NCBI RefSeq assembly: GCF_003933735.1 | Contig: NZ_RSED01000002.1 | Span: 248,001-312,000, forward strand | Direction: 5' to 3' | DNA length: 64,000 nucleotides | Source of the DNA: Aquabacterium soli | Lineage (GTDB): Bacteria; Pseudomonadota; Gammaproteobacteria; Burkholderiales; Burkholderiaceae_C | In this document: positions 47,663 to 57,773 of the stretch, piece by piece | How the letters are laid out: each line of letters starts with the position of its first letter | Position numbering within the stretch: position 1 is the stretch's first letter | Translations under genes and position numbers: made by a program | Notes under the pieces: generated by a model | Databases searched by the model: none | The model's input: only the letters and a program-made list of their open reading frames with translations | Told to the model about the DNA's origin: nothing

Positions 47663-48070
47663 ATGTCCATGTTCCAGATCTTCAACGTTGCCGGATCGGC
47701 CGTCAGCGCCCAGGCCCAGCGCCTGAACGTGGTGTCGTCCAACCTGGCCAACGCCGACACGGTGGCCGGCCCCGACCGCAGCGCCTACAAGGCACGCCAC
47801 GTGGTCTTCACCACCGAGCCCATGGGTGATGTGGGCGCCGCCGGCGTCACCGTGAGCAACGTGGTCGAGGACAACACACCCGGCCGCATGGTGCATGACC
47901 CGGGCCATCCCCAGGCCGACGCGCAAGGCTACGTGACCTTCAGCAACGTCAACCCGATCGAGGAAATGGTCAACATGATCTCGGCCTCCCGCTCGTACCA
48001 GAACAACATCGAAGTGATGAACACCGCCAAGAGCCTGCTGATGAAGACGCTGCAGTTGGGCCAGGGCTGA
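47663..48070 (+). CDS. flgC: Flagellar proximal rod protein FlgC
   Basis: A 135-residue rod subunit. VSSNLANADTVAGPDRSAYKAR is the family N-terminal motif; the C-terminus NPIEEMVNMISASRSYQNNIEVMNTAKSL is the coiled-coil part shared by rod and hook proteins. It starts 12 bases after flgB with GGAG in front. Confidence 0.96.
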   Translation: MSMFQIFNVAGSAVSAQAQRLNVVSSNLANADTVAGPDRSAYKARHVVFTTEPMGDVGAAGVTVSNVVEDNTPGRMVHDPGHPQADAQGYVTFSNVNPIEEMVNMISASRSYQNNIEVMNTAKSLLMKTLQLGQG

Positions 48071-48107
48071 TCCTGCACACCAACAACTCTGAACTGGACA
48101 TCAAGCC

Positions 48108-48764
48108 ATGGTCACCACCACGAACACCACCAACGGCATTCCCAACAACCTGCTCAACAACAACACGGCCAAGAGCGACAAGACGACGGAAGCCTCCGAC
48201 CGCTTCCTCAAGCTGCTGGTCACGCAGATGCAGAACCAGGATCCGCTCAACCCGATGGACAACGCCCAGGTGACCAGCCAGATGGCGCAGATCAACACGG
48301 TGACGGGTATCGACAAGCTCAACAACACCGTGGCGGGGCTGAACACCTCGATGGCGTCTGCGCAGCTGATGCAAGGCGTCGGCATGGTGGGCCGCACCGT
48401 GCTGCTCGAGGGCAACAAGCTGGCGGTGGACGACAAGCGCGTGGCCACCGGCGGCCTCGAGCTGACATCCGATGCGTCGAACGTGAAGGTCGAGATCCTG
48501 TCGTCCACCGGCGCCACGCTGGACACGTTGAACCTGGGCGCCGCCAAGGCCGGCCAGCACGGCTTCAACTGGACGGTGCCCGAAAGCATCGCCACCAGCG
48601 GCCTTCAGTTCAAGGTGACGGCCACCAGCGGCAGCACCGCCATCACCTCCAAACCCATCATGACCGACCTGGTGGACGCCGTCAGCATGAAGGACGGCGC
48701 CCTGAACGTGCAACTGCGTCTGAGCGGCGACACCGCCTACAACAAGATCCAGGCTCTGTCCTGA
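48108..48764 (+). CDS. flgD: Hook-capping protein FlgD
   Basis: A 218-residue scaffold that caps the growing hook. FLKLLVTQMQNQDPLNPMDNAQVTSQMAQ is the diagnostic N-terminal motif. The C-terminal half is the FlgD Ig-like/Tudor region (residues about 90-210). It has no signal peptide, as expected for a substrate of the flagellar export apparatus. Confidence 0.95.
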   Translation: MVTTTNTTNGIPNNLLNNNTAKSDKTTEASDRFLKLLVTQMQNQDPLNPMDNAQVTSQMAQINTVTGIDKLNNTVAGLNTSMASAQLMQGVGMVGRTVLLEGNKLAVDDKRVATGGLELTSDASNVKVEILSSTGATLDTLNLGAAKAGQHGFNWTVPESIATSGLQFKVTATSGSTAITSKPIMTDLVDAVSMKDGALNVQLRLSGDTAYNKIQALS

Positions 48765-48800
48765 TCTGATCACCCTCCCCTTTCCTAGGAGCAAACTACC

Positions 48801-50138
48801 ATGGGCTTTCAGCAAGGACTCTCCGGCCTGAACGTGTCGTCACGCAACCTTGAGGTGATCGGCAACAACGTCGCCAACGCAGGCACCTTCGGCGCCAAGT
48901 TCTCACGCGCCGAATTCTCGGACATGTTCGCCAACGCGCTCAATGGCGCCGGCAGCAACAACATCGGCATCGGCGCCAACCTCGGCGCCGTGGCCCAGCA
49001 GTTCACGCAGGGCAACATCACCACCACCGAGAACCCGATGGACCTGGCCATCAACGGCAACGGCTTCTTCCAGCTCAGCGATGGCGAGAACCCCACCGTC
49101 TACTCGCGCAACGGCCAGTTCAAGCTCAACCGCGAAGGCTTCATCGTCAACAACGCGGGCCACAAGCTGCTGGGCTACCAGGCCGACAACCAAGGGACGA
49201 TCGTTCCTTCGCAGGCCACCGAGCTGACCCTGCCCACCTCGGGCATCGAGCCCAACCAGACCGACCGGATCAACCTGGAGATGACCTTCGATTCGCGTGC
49301 CGCCGTGGCCTCGGGCACCGCCATCGATTTCAACGATCCGAACACCTACAGTTTCGCGACCTCCCAGACCGCATACGACGTCAAGGGGCAGTCCGTCGGC
49401 CTGACGTACTACATGCGCAAGACAAGTGCCGACAACTGGGACGTGTATGTCGCCGCCAACGGCAACTCCATCCAGAGCGACGGCGCCGGCGACCCGGTGC
49501 GAGTGGCCAGCATCACCTTTGCAGCCTCGGGCGGCAACCCCACCACCACCAACGCAGGGGCGGTGCAAGGCGATGCAGGCACCATCACCACCTACGACAG
49601 CGCCAACAACCCGCTCACCACGGTGACCGACGGCAAGTTCACGCTGCCCGACATCCCCCAGGTGGCCATGTCTTCCGGCGCACTGACTGAAGGCATCTCC
49701 GGCATCGGCTTCGACCTGTCGAAGTCAGCCGAGTATGGCTCGAGCTTCGCCGTGACCGGCCTGACGCAGACCGGCTATGCCCCCGGCCAACTGACCAGCA
49801 TCACGATCGAATCCAACGGCATCGTGATGGCCCGCTACTCCAATGGCCAGTCCAAGCCGGCCGGCCAGGTCGAGCTGGCCACCTTCCGCAACCCGCAGGG
49901 CCTGCAGCCCAAGGGCGGCAACGAGTGGTCTGCCACCTATGCCTCGGGCGATCCGGTCACCGGCATTCCCGGCGACGGCAACATGGGCCTGCTGCAATCG
50001 GGCGCGCTGGAAGAATCCAACGTGGACCTGACCGGCGAGCTGGTCAACATGATCGTCGCCCAGCGCATGTACCAGGCCAACGCCCAGACCATCAAGGCCG
50101 AGGACCAGGTCCTGCAGACCCTGGTGAACCTGCGTTGA
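48801..50138 (+). CDS. flgE: Flagellar hook protein FlgE
   Basis: A 445-residue hook subunit. N-terminal QGLSGLNVSSRNLEVIGNNVANAGTFGAK and FMDLAINGNGFFQL-like DLAINGNGFFQLSDG are present. Residues about 160-330 form the variable surface domains. The C-terminus LVNMIVAQRMYQANAQTIKAEDQVLQTLVNLR is conserved. AGGAG precedes the ATG. Confidence 0.96.
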   Translation: MGFQQGLSGLNVSSRNLEVIGNNVANAGTFGAKFSRAEFSDMFANALNGAGSNNIGIGANLGAVAQQFTQGNITTTENPMDLAINGNGFFQLSDGENPTVYSRNGQFKLNREGFIVNNAGHKLLGYQADNQGTIVPSQATELTLPTSGIEPNQTDRINLEMTFDSRAAVASGTAIDFNDPNTYSFATSQTAYDVKGQSVGLTYYMRKTSADNWDVYVAANGNSIQSDGAGDPVRVASITFAASGGNPTTTNAGAVQGDAGTITTYDSANNPLTTVTDGKFTLPDIPQVAMSSGALTEGISGIGFDLSKSAEYGSSFAVTGLTQTGYAPGQLTSITIESNGIVMARYSNGQSKPAGQVELATFRNPQGLQPKGGNEWSATYASGDPVTGIPGDGNMGLLQSGALEESNVDLTGELVNMIVAQRMYQANAQTIKAEDQVLQTLVNLR

Positions 50139-50173
50139 TCCTGATCGACGACCACGCCTGACCGGAGCCCGCG

Positions 50174-50905
50174 ATGGACCGCATGATTTACCTCAGCATG
50201 GCCGGCGCCAAGATGGACATGCAACGCCAGGAGGTGCTGGCGCACAACCTGGCCAACGTGTCGACCACGGGTTTCCGTGCCGAGCTGCAGGCCGTGCGTG
50301 CCGTGCCGGTGCGTGGCGATGGCTCGACCACCCGCGTGTACTCGCTGGAAACTACCGTGGGCTACGATGACACGCAAGGCCCGCTGAACCACACGGGCAA
50401 GCCGCTGGATGTGGCCGTGCGCGACAAATCTTGGCTGACCGTGCAGGCGCTGGATGGCACAGAGGCCTACACGCGCGGCGGCTCCATGGTCGTCAACAAC
50501 GAAGGCACGCTGGTCACGCACACCGGCTACACCGTGCTGGGCGATGGTGGCCCCATCTCCATCCCGCCCAACACGACGCCGTCGATCTCCAGCGATGGCA
50601 CCGTCAGCGTCAAGGAAGCCAACGGCAACGTGACGCCGGTCGGCAAGCTCAAGCTGGTGACGCCGGAAAACAAGCTGGACCGTGGAGCCGACGGGCTGTT
50701 CCGCGCTGCAGATGGCGGCCTGCCCGCCGACCCCAATGCCCGTGTACACGAGGGCACGCTCGAAGGATCGAACGTGAACCCGATCGAAACCATGATCTCG
50801 ATGATCTCGGCCGCCCGCCAGTACGAAGCGCAGATGCGCTCGCTGCAGACCGCCGAGAAAGACGAGCAGCAGGCCGCGCAGTTGTTGTCCAACGCGTCCG
50901 CCTGA
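50174..50905 (+). CDS. flgF: Flagellar rod protein FlgF
   Basis: A 243-residue distal/proximal rod subunit. LAHNLANVSTTGFRAELQAVRAVPV and the LDVAVRDKSWLTVQALDGTEAYTRGG segment fit FlgF. The C-terminus NPIETMISMISAARQYEAQMRSLQTAE is typical. It is 36 bases after flgE. Confidence 0.95.
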   Translation: MDRMIYLSMAGAKMDMQRQEVLAHNLANVSTTGFRAELQAVRAVPVRGDGSTTRVYSLETTVGYDDTQGPLNHTGKPLDVAVRDKSWLTVQALDGTEAYTRGGSMVVNNEGTLVTHTGYTVLGDGGPISIPPNTTPSISSDGTVSVKEANGNVTPVGKLKLVTPENKLDRGADGLFRAADGGLPADPNARVHEGTLEGSNVNPIETMISMISAARQYEAQMRSLQTAEKDEQQAAQLLSNASA

Positions 50906-50935
50906 ACCTGATTTGATGATTGAAGGAGAACGGCC

Positions 50936-51718
50936 ATGATGCGATCACTGTGGATTTCGAAGTCGGGCATGGATGCCCAGCAGATCCAGCTCGACCATGT
51001 GTCCCACAACCTGGCCAACAGCTCGACCTACGGGTACAAGGCCTCGCACGCGATCTTCGAGGATCTGATGTATCAGAACCTGCGCCAGGTCGGCTCCAAC
51101 AGCTCCGAGCAGACGCAGTTGCCGACGGGCCTGCAGGTGGGCCTGGGCGTCAAGCCCGTGGCCACCGCGCGCCAGTTCACGCAGGGCACGCTGCAGCAGA
51201 CCGGCAACACGCTGGACGTGGCCATCAACGGCGACGGCTTCTTCCAGATCCAGATGCCCGACGGCACCACGGCCTACACGCGTGATGGCTCGTTCAAGCT
51301 GTCCTCGCAAGGCCAGATCGTCACCAACGAGGGCTACACCGTGCAGCCCGGCATCACCATTCCGCAGAACGCGGTGACCGTGAGCATCGGCGGCGACGGC
51401 ACCGTGACGGCCATGCTGCCCGGCCAGACCACCCCGGCCAACCTGGGCCAGATGCAGGTGGCGCACTTCATCAACCCCGCCGGCCTGGACCCGCGCGGTG
51501 GTAACTTGTTCACGGAATCCGAGGCCTCGGGCACGCCCACGGTCACCAACCCCGGCCTGGACGCCACCGGCACGCTGTCGCAAGGCTTCGTGGAAGCGTC
51601 CAACGTCAACGTGGTCGAAGAGCTGATCATGATGATCCAGACCCAACGGGCCTACGAGCTGAACTCCAAGGCCATCCAAACCTCCGACCAGATGCTGCAA
51701 CGCCTGGGACAACTGTGA
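50936..51718 (+). CDS. flgG: Flagellar distal rod protein FlgG
   Basis: A 260-residue distal rod subunit. MMRSLWISKSGMDAQQIQLDHVSHNLANSSTYGYK at the start, LDVAINGDGFFQIQMPDGTTAYTRDG in the middle and VEELIMMIQTQRAYELNSKAIQTSDQMLQRL at the end are close to the family consensus. AGGAG is 7 bases before the first of two tandem ATGs. Its stop overlaps flgH. Confidence 0.97.
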   Translation: MMRSLWISKSGMDAQQIQLDHVSHNLANSSTYGYKASHAIFEDLMYQNLRQVGSNSSEQTQLPTGLQVGLGVKPVATARQFTQGTLQQTGNTLDVAINGDGFFQIQMPDGTTAYTRDGSFKLSSQGQIVTNEGYTVQPGITIPQNAVTVSIGGDGTVTAMLPGQTTPANLGQMQVAHFINPAGLDPRGGNLFTESEASGTPTVTNPGLDATGTLSQGFVEASNVNVVEELIMMIQTQRAYELNSKAIQTSDQMLQRLGQL

Positions 51719-52404
51719 TGAAAAGACTTCTGTCACCCACCGCCCGGGTTGTGGGCGGCGCGGCCTTGGCCGCCCTGATGACTGGCTGCATGGCCACCGC
51801 CCCCAAGGTCGAGGTGATCGAACCCACGCAGGTCCGTCCTGTGGCGGTCGTGCCGCCGGCCACCAACAGCGGCTCGCTGTTCGCCAATGTGGCCTACCGC
51901 CCGCTGTACGAAACCCCGCGCGCGCGCCAGGTCGGCGACATCGTCACGATCAACATCGTGGAAAGAATCACGGCCAAGCAGGAATCGACCAGCTCCATCG
52001 ACAAGACGGGCACCATCAGCGGCAGCGTCTCGGCCTTCCCCTTCCTGAAGGCGCCCACCCTGGCCAAGCTCAATGCCAACGGCACCTCGAACAACTCGTT
52101 CGACGGCAAGGGCAGCACCGAGAGCAACAACACCTTCACCGGCAACATCACGGCCAGCGTGATCGAGGTGCTGCCCAACGGCCACCTGATCGTGGCCGGC
52201 GAGAAGCAGATCGGCGTGAACCACAACGTCGATGTGCTGCGGTTTTCCGGTCAGATCGACCCCATCACCATCCTGCCCGGCAACGTCGTGAGCTCGGCAA
52301 CCGTGGCAAATGTACGGGTTGAGCAGCGAGGGCGCGGCGCCCAGGCGGAATCGCAGGGAATAGGGTGGCTGGCGCGGTTCTTCTTGAGCCTTTCGCCGAT
52401 CTAA
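51718..52404 (+). CDS. flgH: Flagellar L-ring protein FlgH
   Basis: A 228-residue outer-membrane lipoprotein forming the L ring. The lipobox is MTGC near residue 22. SLFANVAYRPLYETPRARQVGDIVTINIVE, the Asn/Ser-rich middle and the C-terminus LRFSGQIDPITILPGNVVSSATVANVRVEQRGRG are typical. The ATG overlaps the flgG stop (TGATG); a GTG one codon earlier is an alternative. Confidence 0.96.
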   Translation: MKRLLSPTARVVGGAALAALMTGCMATAPKVEVIEPTQVRPVAVVPPATNSGSLFANVAYRPLYETPRARQVGDIVTINIVERITAKQESTSSIDKTGTISGSVSAFPFLKAPTLAKLNANGTSNNSFDGKGSTESNNTFTGNITASVIEVLPNGHLIVAGEKQIGVNHNVDVLRFSGQIDPITILPGNVVSSATVANVRVEQRGRGAQAESQGIGWLARFFLSLSPI

Positions 52405-52449
52405 AGTCTAGAACAATGGGACCGAACCCCCTCCACGATCGGTCCCGCC

Positions 52450-53580
52450 ATGAAGCTCGAACGCCCTCTCCAGATCCTCGTCTCCTCGGCGTTCGTGGTG
52501 GCCGCCGCCTTCGCCACCGCCCTGCCGATGTCGGCCCAGGCCATGCGCCTGAAGGACATCGCCTCCGTGCAGGGCGTGCGTCCCAACCAGTTGATGGGCT
52601 ATGGCCTGGTGGTGGGCCTGGACGGCACGGGTGACCAGACCACCCAGACACCGTTCACCACCCAAAGCTTGAACGCGATGCTCCAGCAGATGGGCATCAC
52701 GGTGCCGCCCGGCGCGGCCATGCAGCTCAAGAACGTGGCGGCCGTGCTGGTGACGGCCACACTGCCCGCCTTCTCGCAGCCCGGCCAGGCCATCGACGTG
52801 AACGTGTCCTCGCTGGGCAATGCCAAGTCGCTGCGCGGCGGCACGCTGATCGCCACGCCGCTCAAGGGCGCCGATGGCCAGATCTACGCGCTGGCCCAGG
52901 GCAACATGATCGTCGGCGGCGCGGGCGCCTCATCGGGCAGCTCCAAGGTACAGGTCAACCACCTGAGCGCCGGCCGCATCCCGGCGGGCGCCACGGTCGA
53001 GCGCGCCGTGCCCACGCCCTGGCTGCAGACCACCGTGGCCCAGCTCGACCTGCAGACCGAAGACTTCAACACCGCGCGCAACGTCGCCAACGCCATCAAC
53101 AAGGCCAAGGGTGCCGGCACCGCCGAAGCCATCAGCGGCCGCACCGTGGCCGTGCGCCTGCCCCAGGCGCCGGGCGAGCGCGTGGCCTTCATGGGCGACA
53201 TCGAGAACCTGGCCATCGACCAGGCCACCCCGATCGCCAAGGTGATCGTGAACGCGCGCACCGGCTCGATCGTGATGAACCAGGCCGTGGCCCTGGGACC
53301 CTGCGCCGTGGCGCACGGCAACCTGTCGGTCACCATCAGCACCACACCCTCGGTCAGCCAGCCTTCGCCGCTGTCGCAAGGCCAGACCGTGGTCACCGAA
53401 AAGGCCGACATCCGCATCAACCAGGAGCCCGGCGCGCTGATCCAGCTGCCCGCAGGCACCAAGCTCACCGACGTGGTCAAGGCGCTCAACACGCTGGGGG
53501 CCAACCCGCAGGACCTGCTGGCCATCCTGCAAGCCATGAAGGCGGCCGGCGCGCTCCAGGCGGAGCTGGAGGTCATCTGA
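52450..53580 (+). CDS. flgI: Flagellar P-ring protein FlgI
   Basis: A 376-residue periplasmic P-ring subunit. The signal peptide ends near residue 33 (MSAQA). MRLKDIASVQGVRPNQLMGYGLVVGLDGTGDQ and TPFTTQSLNAMLQQMGI follow. The C-terminus TKLTDVVKALNTLGANPQDLLAILQAMKAAGALQAELEVI is conserved. One base separates its stop from flgJ. Confidence 0.97.
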   Translation: MKLERPLQILVSSAFVVAAAFATALPMSAQAMRLKDIASVQGVRPNQLMGYGLVVGLDGTGDQTTQTPFTTQSLNAMLQQMGITVPPGAAMQLKNVAAVLVTATLPAFSQPGQAIDVNVSSLGNAKSLRGGTLIATPLKGADGQIYALAQGNMIVGGAGASSGSSKVQVNHLSAGRIPAGATVERAVPTPWLQTTVAQLDLQTEDFNTARNVANAINKAKGAGTAEAISGRTVAVRLPQAPGERVAFMGDIENLAIDQATPIAKVIVNARTGSIVMNQAVALGPCAVAHGNLSVTISTTPSVSQPSPLSQGQTVVTEKADIRINQEPGALIQLPAGTKLTDVVKALNTLGANPQDLLAILQAMKAAGALQAELEVI

Positions 53581-53581
53581 C

Positions 53582-54532
53582 ATGAGCAGCCTCACATCCA
53601 CGGCATCGAACCAGAATGCCTCGCTCTCGATGGACCTGCGGTCCCTGGACAGCCTGCGCGCCAGCGCGGCCAAGGGTGGCAAGGACCAGGCCGGCATCAA
53701 GGAAGCGGCCAAGCAGCTCGAATCGCTCTTCATGGGCGAGCTGCTCAAGTCCATGCGCGCCACCACCATGAGCACCGGCATGCTGGACAACCAAGCCACC
53801 GAGATGGGCAACAACATGCTGGATCAGCAGTTGTCGGCCAAGATGAGCGGCCTGCCCGGCGGCCTGGGCGACATGATCCTCAAGCAGCTCGAACGCCAGG
53901 TGGGCAAAGTGGCCTCGGGCGACAAGGCGGCCGACGGCACCGGGCTGAACCTGCCCTCCGGCCGGCTGGGCGGGCTGACCGGCGCCCTGGACATCAAGGG
54001 CCTGGCCGCGCCTGCCCGCACCAGCATGCCGGGCACCGAGGTCGACGACAAGAAGCTGTCGCCGTCAGAGCGCTTCGTGCGCAAGCACACCGAGGCCGCC
54101 GAAGCCGCCGAGAAGGCCACGGGCATCCCGTCCGAGCACATCCTGGGCCAGGCCGCGCTTGAATCGGGCTGGGGCCGCAAGGAGCCCAAGATGGCCGATG
54201 GCACCAGCAGCCACAACCTGTTCGGCATCAAGGCCACTTCCAGCTGGACGGGCAAGGTCGCCGAGGTGACCACCACCGAGTACATCGGCGGCGTCGCCCG
54301 CAAAGTCACGGCCAAATTCCGTGCCTACGACTCGTACGAAGACTCTTTCAAGGACCATGCCCGCCTGCTGAGCCAGAGCCCGCGCTATGCTCAGACCGTG
54401 GCCCAGGCCGACACTGCCAAGGGCTTTGCGCAAGGCCTGCAGAAGGCCGGCTACGCCACCGACCCGGCCTACGCGGACAAGCTCACCAAGGTCATCAACA
54501 CCACGCTGCGCCTGCAGCGCTCTTTCACCTGA
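53582..54532 (+). CDS. flgJ: Flagellar muramidase/rod cap FlgJ
   Basis: A 316-residue two-domain protein. The N-terminal rod-cap domain (about 30-110) has KEAAKQLESLFMGELLKSMRATTMS. The C-terminal glucosaminidase domain (about 160-312) has the catalytic glutamate in ILGQAALESGWG, then HNLFGIKATSSWTGK and FRAYDSYEDSFKDHARLL. So it should both cap the rod and cut peptidoglycan, as in Salmonella. One base after flgI. Confidence 0.96.
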   Translation: MSSLTSTASNQNASLSMDLRSLDSLRASAAKGGKDQAGIKEAAKQLESLFMGELLKSMRATTMSTGMLDNQATEMGNNMLDQQLSAKMSGLPGGLGDMILKQLERQVGKVASGDKAADGTGLNLPSGRLGGLTGALDIKGLAAPARTSMPGTEVDDKKLSPSERFVRKHTEAAEAAEKATGIPSEHILGQAALESGWGRKEPKMADGTSSHNLFGIKATSSWTGKVAEVTTTEYIGGVARKVTAKFRAYDSYEDSFKDHARLLSQSPRYAQTVAQADTAKGFAQGLQKAGYATDPAYADKLTKVINTTLRLQRSFT

Positions 54533-54552
54533 CGCGCGAGAGGGGGTAGACC

Positions 54553-56505
54553 ATGGGATCAGGACTCTTCGCTCTCGGCACCCGGGCCATGTTCGCGAAC
54601 ACGGCCGTGCTGGACACGATCAGCAACAACATCAGCAACGCCAACACCGAAGGCTATTCACGCCAGCAGGTGGAACTGGCCACGGAAGACGGTCGCTTCA
54701 CCGGCGCCGGCTTCTTCGGCCGCGGCGTGCGCATCGCCACGGTCAGCCGCAGCTCCGATCCCTACCTCGCCCGCGAGGCCAACAACACCGCGTCCGTGGC
54801 CTCGTCCGACCAGGCACGGCTGGACAAGCTCACCCAGCTGGAGAAGGTGTTCCCGCTGGGCGAATCGGGCATCGGCTATTCGGCCGGCCAGATGCTCAAC
54901 GCTTTTGTGGACGTGGCCAACCAGCCGCAGGACCTGTCTGCGCGACAAGTGGTACTGGCACGTGCCGAAGACTTCGCTGCGCGCATCCGCTCGGCCGACA
55001 CGCAGTTGTCGTCGCTGCAGGAGGGCGTGACCAATGACCTGCGCAACACCGTCGCGCAGGTCAACTCCATCGCGCAGAACATCGCCAACATCAACCAGAA
55101 GATCGCTTCGGTCAAGGGCGTGGGGCATTCGCCCAACGACCTGCTCGACCAGCGCGACCTGCTGGTCAAGCAGCTCAACCAGCTGATCCAGGTGTCCACC
55201 GTGGAAGCGGACGATGGCACCATGAGCATCTTCATCGGCGGGGGCCAGCGCCTGGTGCTGAGCAACTCCGCCGAGCAGCTTGCCATCGGCACAGACGAGT
55301 TCGACTCGTCCAAGGCCACGCTGCTGATCTCGGACGTGGGCATCAAACGCCCCGTGAACCAGGGCCTGGTGGTGGGTGGCACGGTGGCCGGCCTGCTCAA
55401 GGTGCAGAACGAAGACATCCCCCAGGCGCGCGCCCTGCTGGGCCAGATGTCCGCCGCGCTGGCCTGGCGCGTGAACCAGCAGCAATCGCTGGGCCTGGAC
55501 CTGGGCACGCCGCCCGGCGCTGGCGGCAACATCTTCACCACGGGCACGCCGCAGGTGCTGCCCTCCGTCAAGAACACCTCTTCGCTGTCGCCTCCTCCGG
55601 TGACCATGACCATCCTGGATGGGCGAGAACTGCAGGCCAGCGACTACAGCCTGGTGCCCGATTCGGCCGTGGCCGGCCAGTACACGCTGTCCCGCAAGAG
55701 CGATGGCCTGGTCACCAGCGTGACCGATGGCAGCGAGGTCGATGGTTTCCGTATCAACATCACCGGCGCGGTCAACGCGGGCGACAAGTTCGAGCTGCGC
55801 CCGGCCAGTGCCTCGGCCGGCCAGATGAGACGCGTGCTGGACAACCCGACCGGCATCGCCGCAGCATCGCCCTTCACGGCCACCACCAATGCGGCCAACA
55901 AGGGCACGGCCACGGTGGGCTCGCTGTCGATGGTGTCGCAGCCTGACGCCACCCTGCCGCCCCTCAATGGCACCGAGCTGAACATCGTCTTCACCTCGGC
56001 CAGTGGTGACTACGAACTCCAGTCCCCCCTCGGCACGCCGGTTGCCAGTGGCACCTGGCAGGCGGGCAGCCCCATCAGCTACAACGGCTTCGAGCTGAAG
56101 CTCAATGGCGTGCCCTCCAACGGCGATGTCATCAAGGTCGACAACACCACCTACCCTGCCGGCAACAATGGCAATGCCCTGTCGCTGCTGGCCCTGCGCG
56201 ACGAAGACATCGTCGGACGCCGCGACAACGGTGGCGGCAGCACGGCCCCGGGCGCCACGATCACCAATGCCTATTCGCAGATGATCGGTGCCATCGGCGT
56301 GCAGGTGCAAGGCGCCAAGACCTCGGCCGAGATCTCGGCCACCCTGGCTTCCAATGCCGAAGAAATCCTGACCAACAAGACGGGCGTCAACCTCGACGAG
56401 GAAGCCGCCCGCCTGATCCAGTTCCAGCAGAGCTACCAGGCCGCGGCCAAGATCCTGCAGATCGCGCAGACGATCTTCGACACCCTGCTTGAAACCGCCC
56501 GCTGA
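54553..56505 (+). CDS. flgK: Hook-filament junction protein FlgK (HAP1)
   Basis: A 650-residue junction protein. N-terminal LDTISNNISNANTEGYSRQQVELATEDG and a FGRGVRIATVSRSSDPYLA segment are diagnostic. A long variable middle follows (about 330-560), and the C-terminus EEAARLIQFQQSYQAAAKILQIAQTIFDTLLE is conserved. FlgN, encoded nearby, is its export chaperone. Confidence 0.95.
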   Translation: MGSGLFALGTRAMFANTAVLDTISNNISNANTEGYSRQQVELATEDGRFTGAGFFGRGVRIATVSRSSDPYLAREANNTASVASSDQARLDKLTQLEKVFPLGESGIGYSAGQMLNAFVDVANQPQDLSARQVVLARAEDFAARIRSADTQLSSLQEGVTNDLRNTVAQVNSIAQNIANINQKIASVKGVGHSPNDLLDQRDLLVKQLNQLIQVSTVEADDGTMSIFIGGGQRLVLSNSAEQLAIGTDEFDSSKATLLISDVGIKRPVNQGLVVGGTVAGLLKVQNEDIPQARALLGQMSAALAWRVNQQQSLGLDLGTPPGAGGNIFTTGTPQVLPSVKNTSSLSPPPVTMTILDGRELQASDYSLVPDSAVAGQYTLSRKSDGLVTSVTDGSEVDGFRINITGAVNAGDKFELRPASASAGQMRRVLDNPTGIAAASPFTATTNAANKGTATVGSLSMVSQPDATLPPLNGTELNIVFTSASGDYELQSPLGTPVASGTWQAGSPISYNGFELKLNGVPSNGDVIKVDNTTYPAGNNGNALSLLALRDEDIVGRRDNGGGSTAPGATITNAYSQMIGAIGVQVQGAKTSAEISATLASNAEEILTNKTGVNLDEEAARLIQFQQSYQAAAKILQIAQTIFDTLLETAR

Positions 56506-56516
56506 GGAGTCTCACG

Positions 56517-57743
56517 ATGCGCATCAGTACTGCCTACAGTTTCGATTCGGCCATCTCCAACCTGCAAAAGCGTCAGACCGACCTGACCGAATCGCAGATG
56601 CAGCTGACCACGGGCAAGCGGGTCAACAACGCCAGCGACGACCCCGTGGCCGCCGCACGCGCCGAGCGTGCCCTGGCCACCATGTCGCGCAGCGATGCCA
56701 ACCAGCGCGGCCTGGAGGCCAGCCGCAATGCCATGACCCTGGGCGCGGGCGTGCTGCGCGATTCGGTCGAACTGCTGCAGCAGGCGCGTGAATCGCTGGT
56801 CGCGGCGGGCAATGGCAGCTACTCCGATGCCGAACGCCAGAGCCTGGCCGTGCGCCTGAAGGAAATCCGCAACCAGCTGCTGTCGGTGGCCAACCGCTCC
56901 GACGGCAGCGGCGGTTTCGTGTTCGGCGGGCAGGGCTCGTCCAGCCCCCCCTTCATCGACGCGCCCGGCGGCGTGCAGTTCGTGGGCCAGGGCGGGCAGG
57001 CGCAGGGCTCGTCCAGCGAGAACGTGAACCTCACCGTCGACGGCGACCTGGTCTGGCTCAAGGCCAAGACCGGCAATGGCGTGTTCACCACCAGCGCGGC
57101 CACTACGAACACCGGCTCGTCCTGGATCAGCCCAGGCACCGTGAGCACGCCCAGCCAGGTGCCCTACCCGGCAGCGGCGGGCGTGACCCCGCCCACCTAC
57201 ACCATCCAGTTCGACGTGACCGGCGGCGTGACCACCTACTCCGTGCTGGAGGACGGCAACGCGCTCAGCAGCGGCGTACCCTTCTCCAGCACCTCGGGCA
57301 TCGTCATTCCCGGACGCGGCATGACGGTCAACGTCTCCGGCACACCGGCGACAGGCGACACCTTCACCATCGGCCAGTCCAGCAACTCGCTGAGCGTGTT
57401 CGACACGCTCGACAAGGTGATCGCCGAGCTCAACACCACCAGCCTGAACAACGGCCAGATCCAGCAATCGGTCAACGGCGGCCTGAGCAACCTCGACAGC
57501 GTGCTGGGCAACATGATGTCGGCCGAGTCCGCCGCTGGCGAAACCCTCAACCGCCTGGATGGCATCGAGGGCCGGATCGCCACGCTCAAGCAGACGGCAC
57601 AGAGCGACCGCTCCAGTGCGGAAGATCTCGACATGGTGGAGGCGATTTCCGCCTTCCAGAGCAAACAAACCGGCTACGATGCGGCCTTGAAAAGCTATTC
57701 GATGGTGCAGAAGCTCTCACTGTTCCAGTACGTCAATGGCTGA
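56517..57743 (+). CDS. flgL: Hook-filament junction protein FlgL (HAP3)
   Basis: A 408-residue junction protein related to flagellin. MRISTAYSFDSAISNLQKRQTDLTESQMQLTTGKRVNNASDDPVAAARAER is a standard FlgL N-terminus. The C-terminus EDLDMVEAISAFQSKQTGYDAALKSYSMVQKLSLFQYVNG is conserved. A variable domain of about 200 residues lies between. AGGAG precedes the ATG. Last structural gene of the cluster. Confidence 0.95.
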   Translation: MRISTAYSFDSAISNLQKRQTDLTESQMQLTTGKRVNNASDDPVAAARAERALATMSRSDANQRGLEASRNAMTLGAGVLRDSVELLQQARESLVAAGNGSYSDAERQSLAVRLKEIRNQLLSVANRSDGSGGFVFGGQGSSSPPFIDAPGGVQFVGQGGQAQGSSSENVNLTVDGDLVWLKAKTGNGVFTTSAATTNTGSSWISPGTVSTPSQVPYPAAAGVTPPTYTIQFDVTGGVTTYSVLEDGNALSSGVPFSSTSGIVIPGRGMTVNVSGTPATGDTFTIGQSSNSLSVFDTLDKVIAELNTTSLNNGQIQQSVNGGLSNLDSVLGNMMSAESAAGETLNRLDGIEGRIATLKQTAQSDRSSAEDLDMVEAISAFQSKQTGYDAALKSYSMVQKLSLFQYVNG

Positions 57744-57773
57744 CCACGCGCCTCCACGAAAGCCACGTCATTT

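Noticed and set aside
54658..56310. A 550-codon frame opposite flgK
   Set aside because: Antisense shadow; biased His/Val/Ala composition and no start signal.
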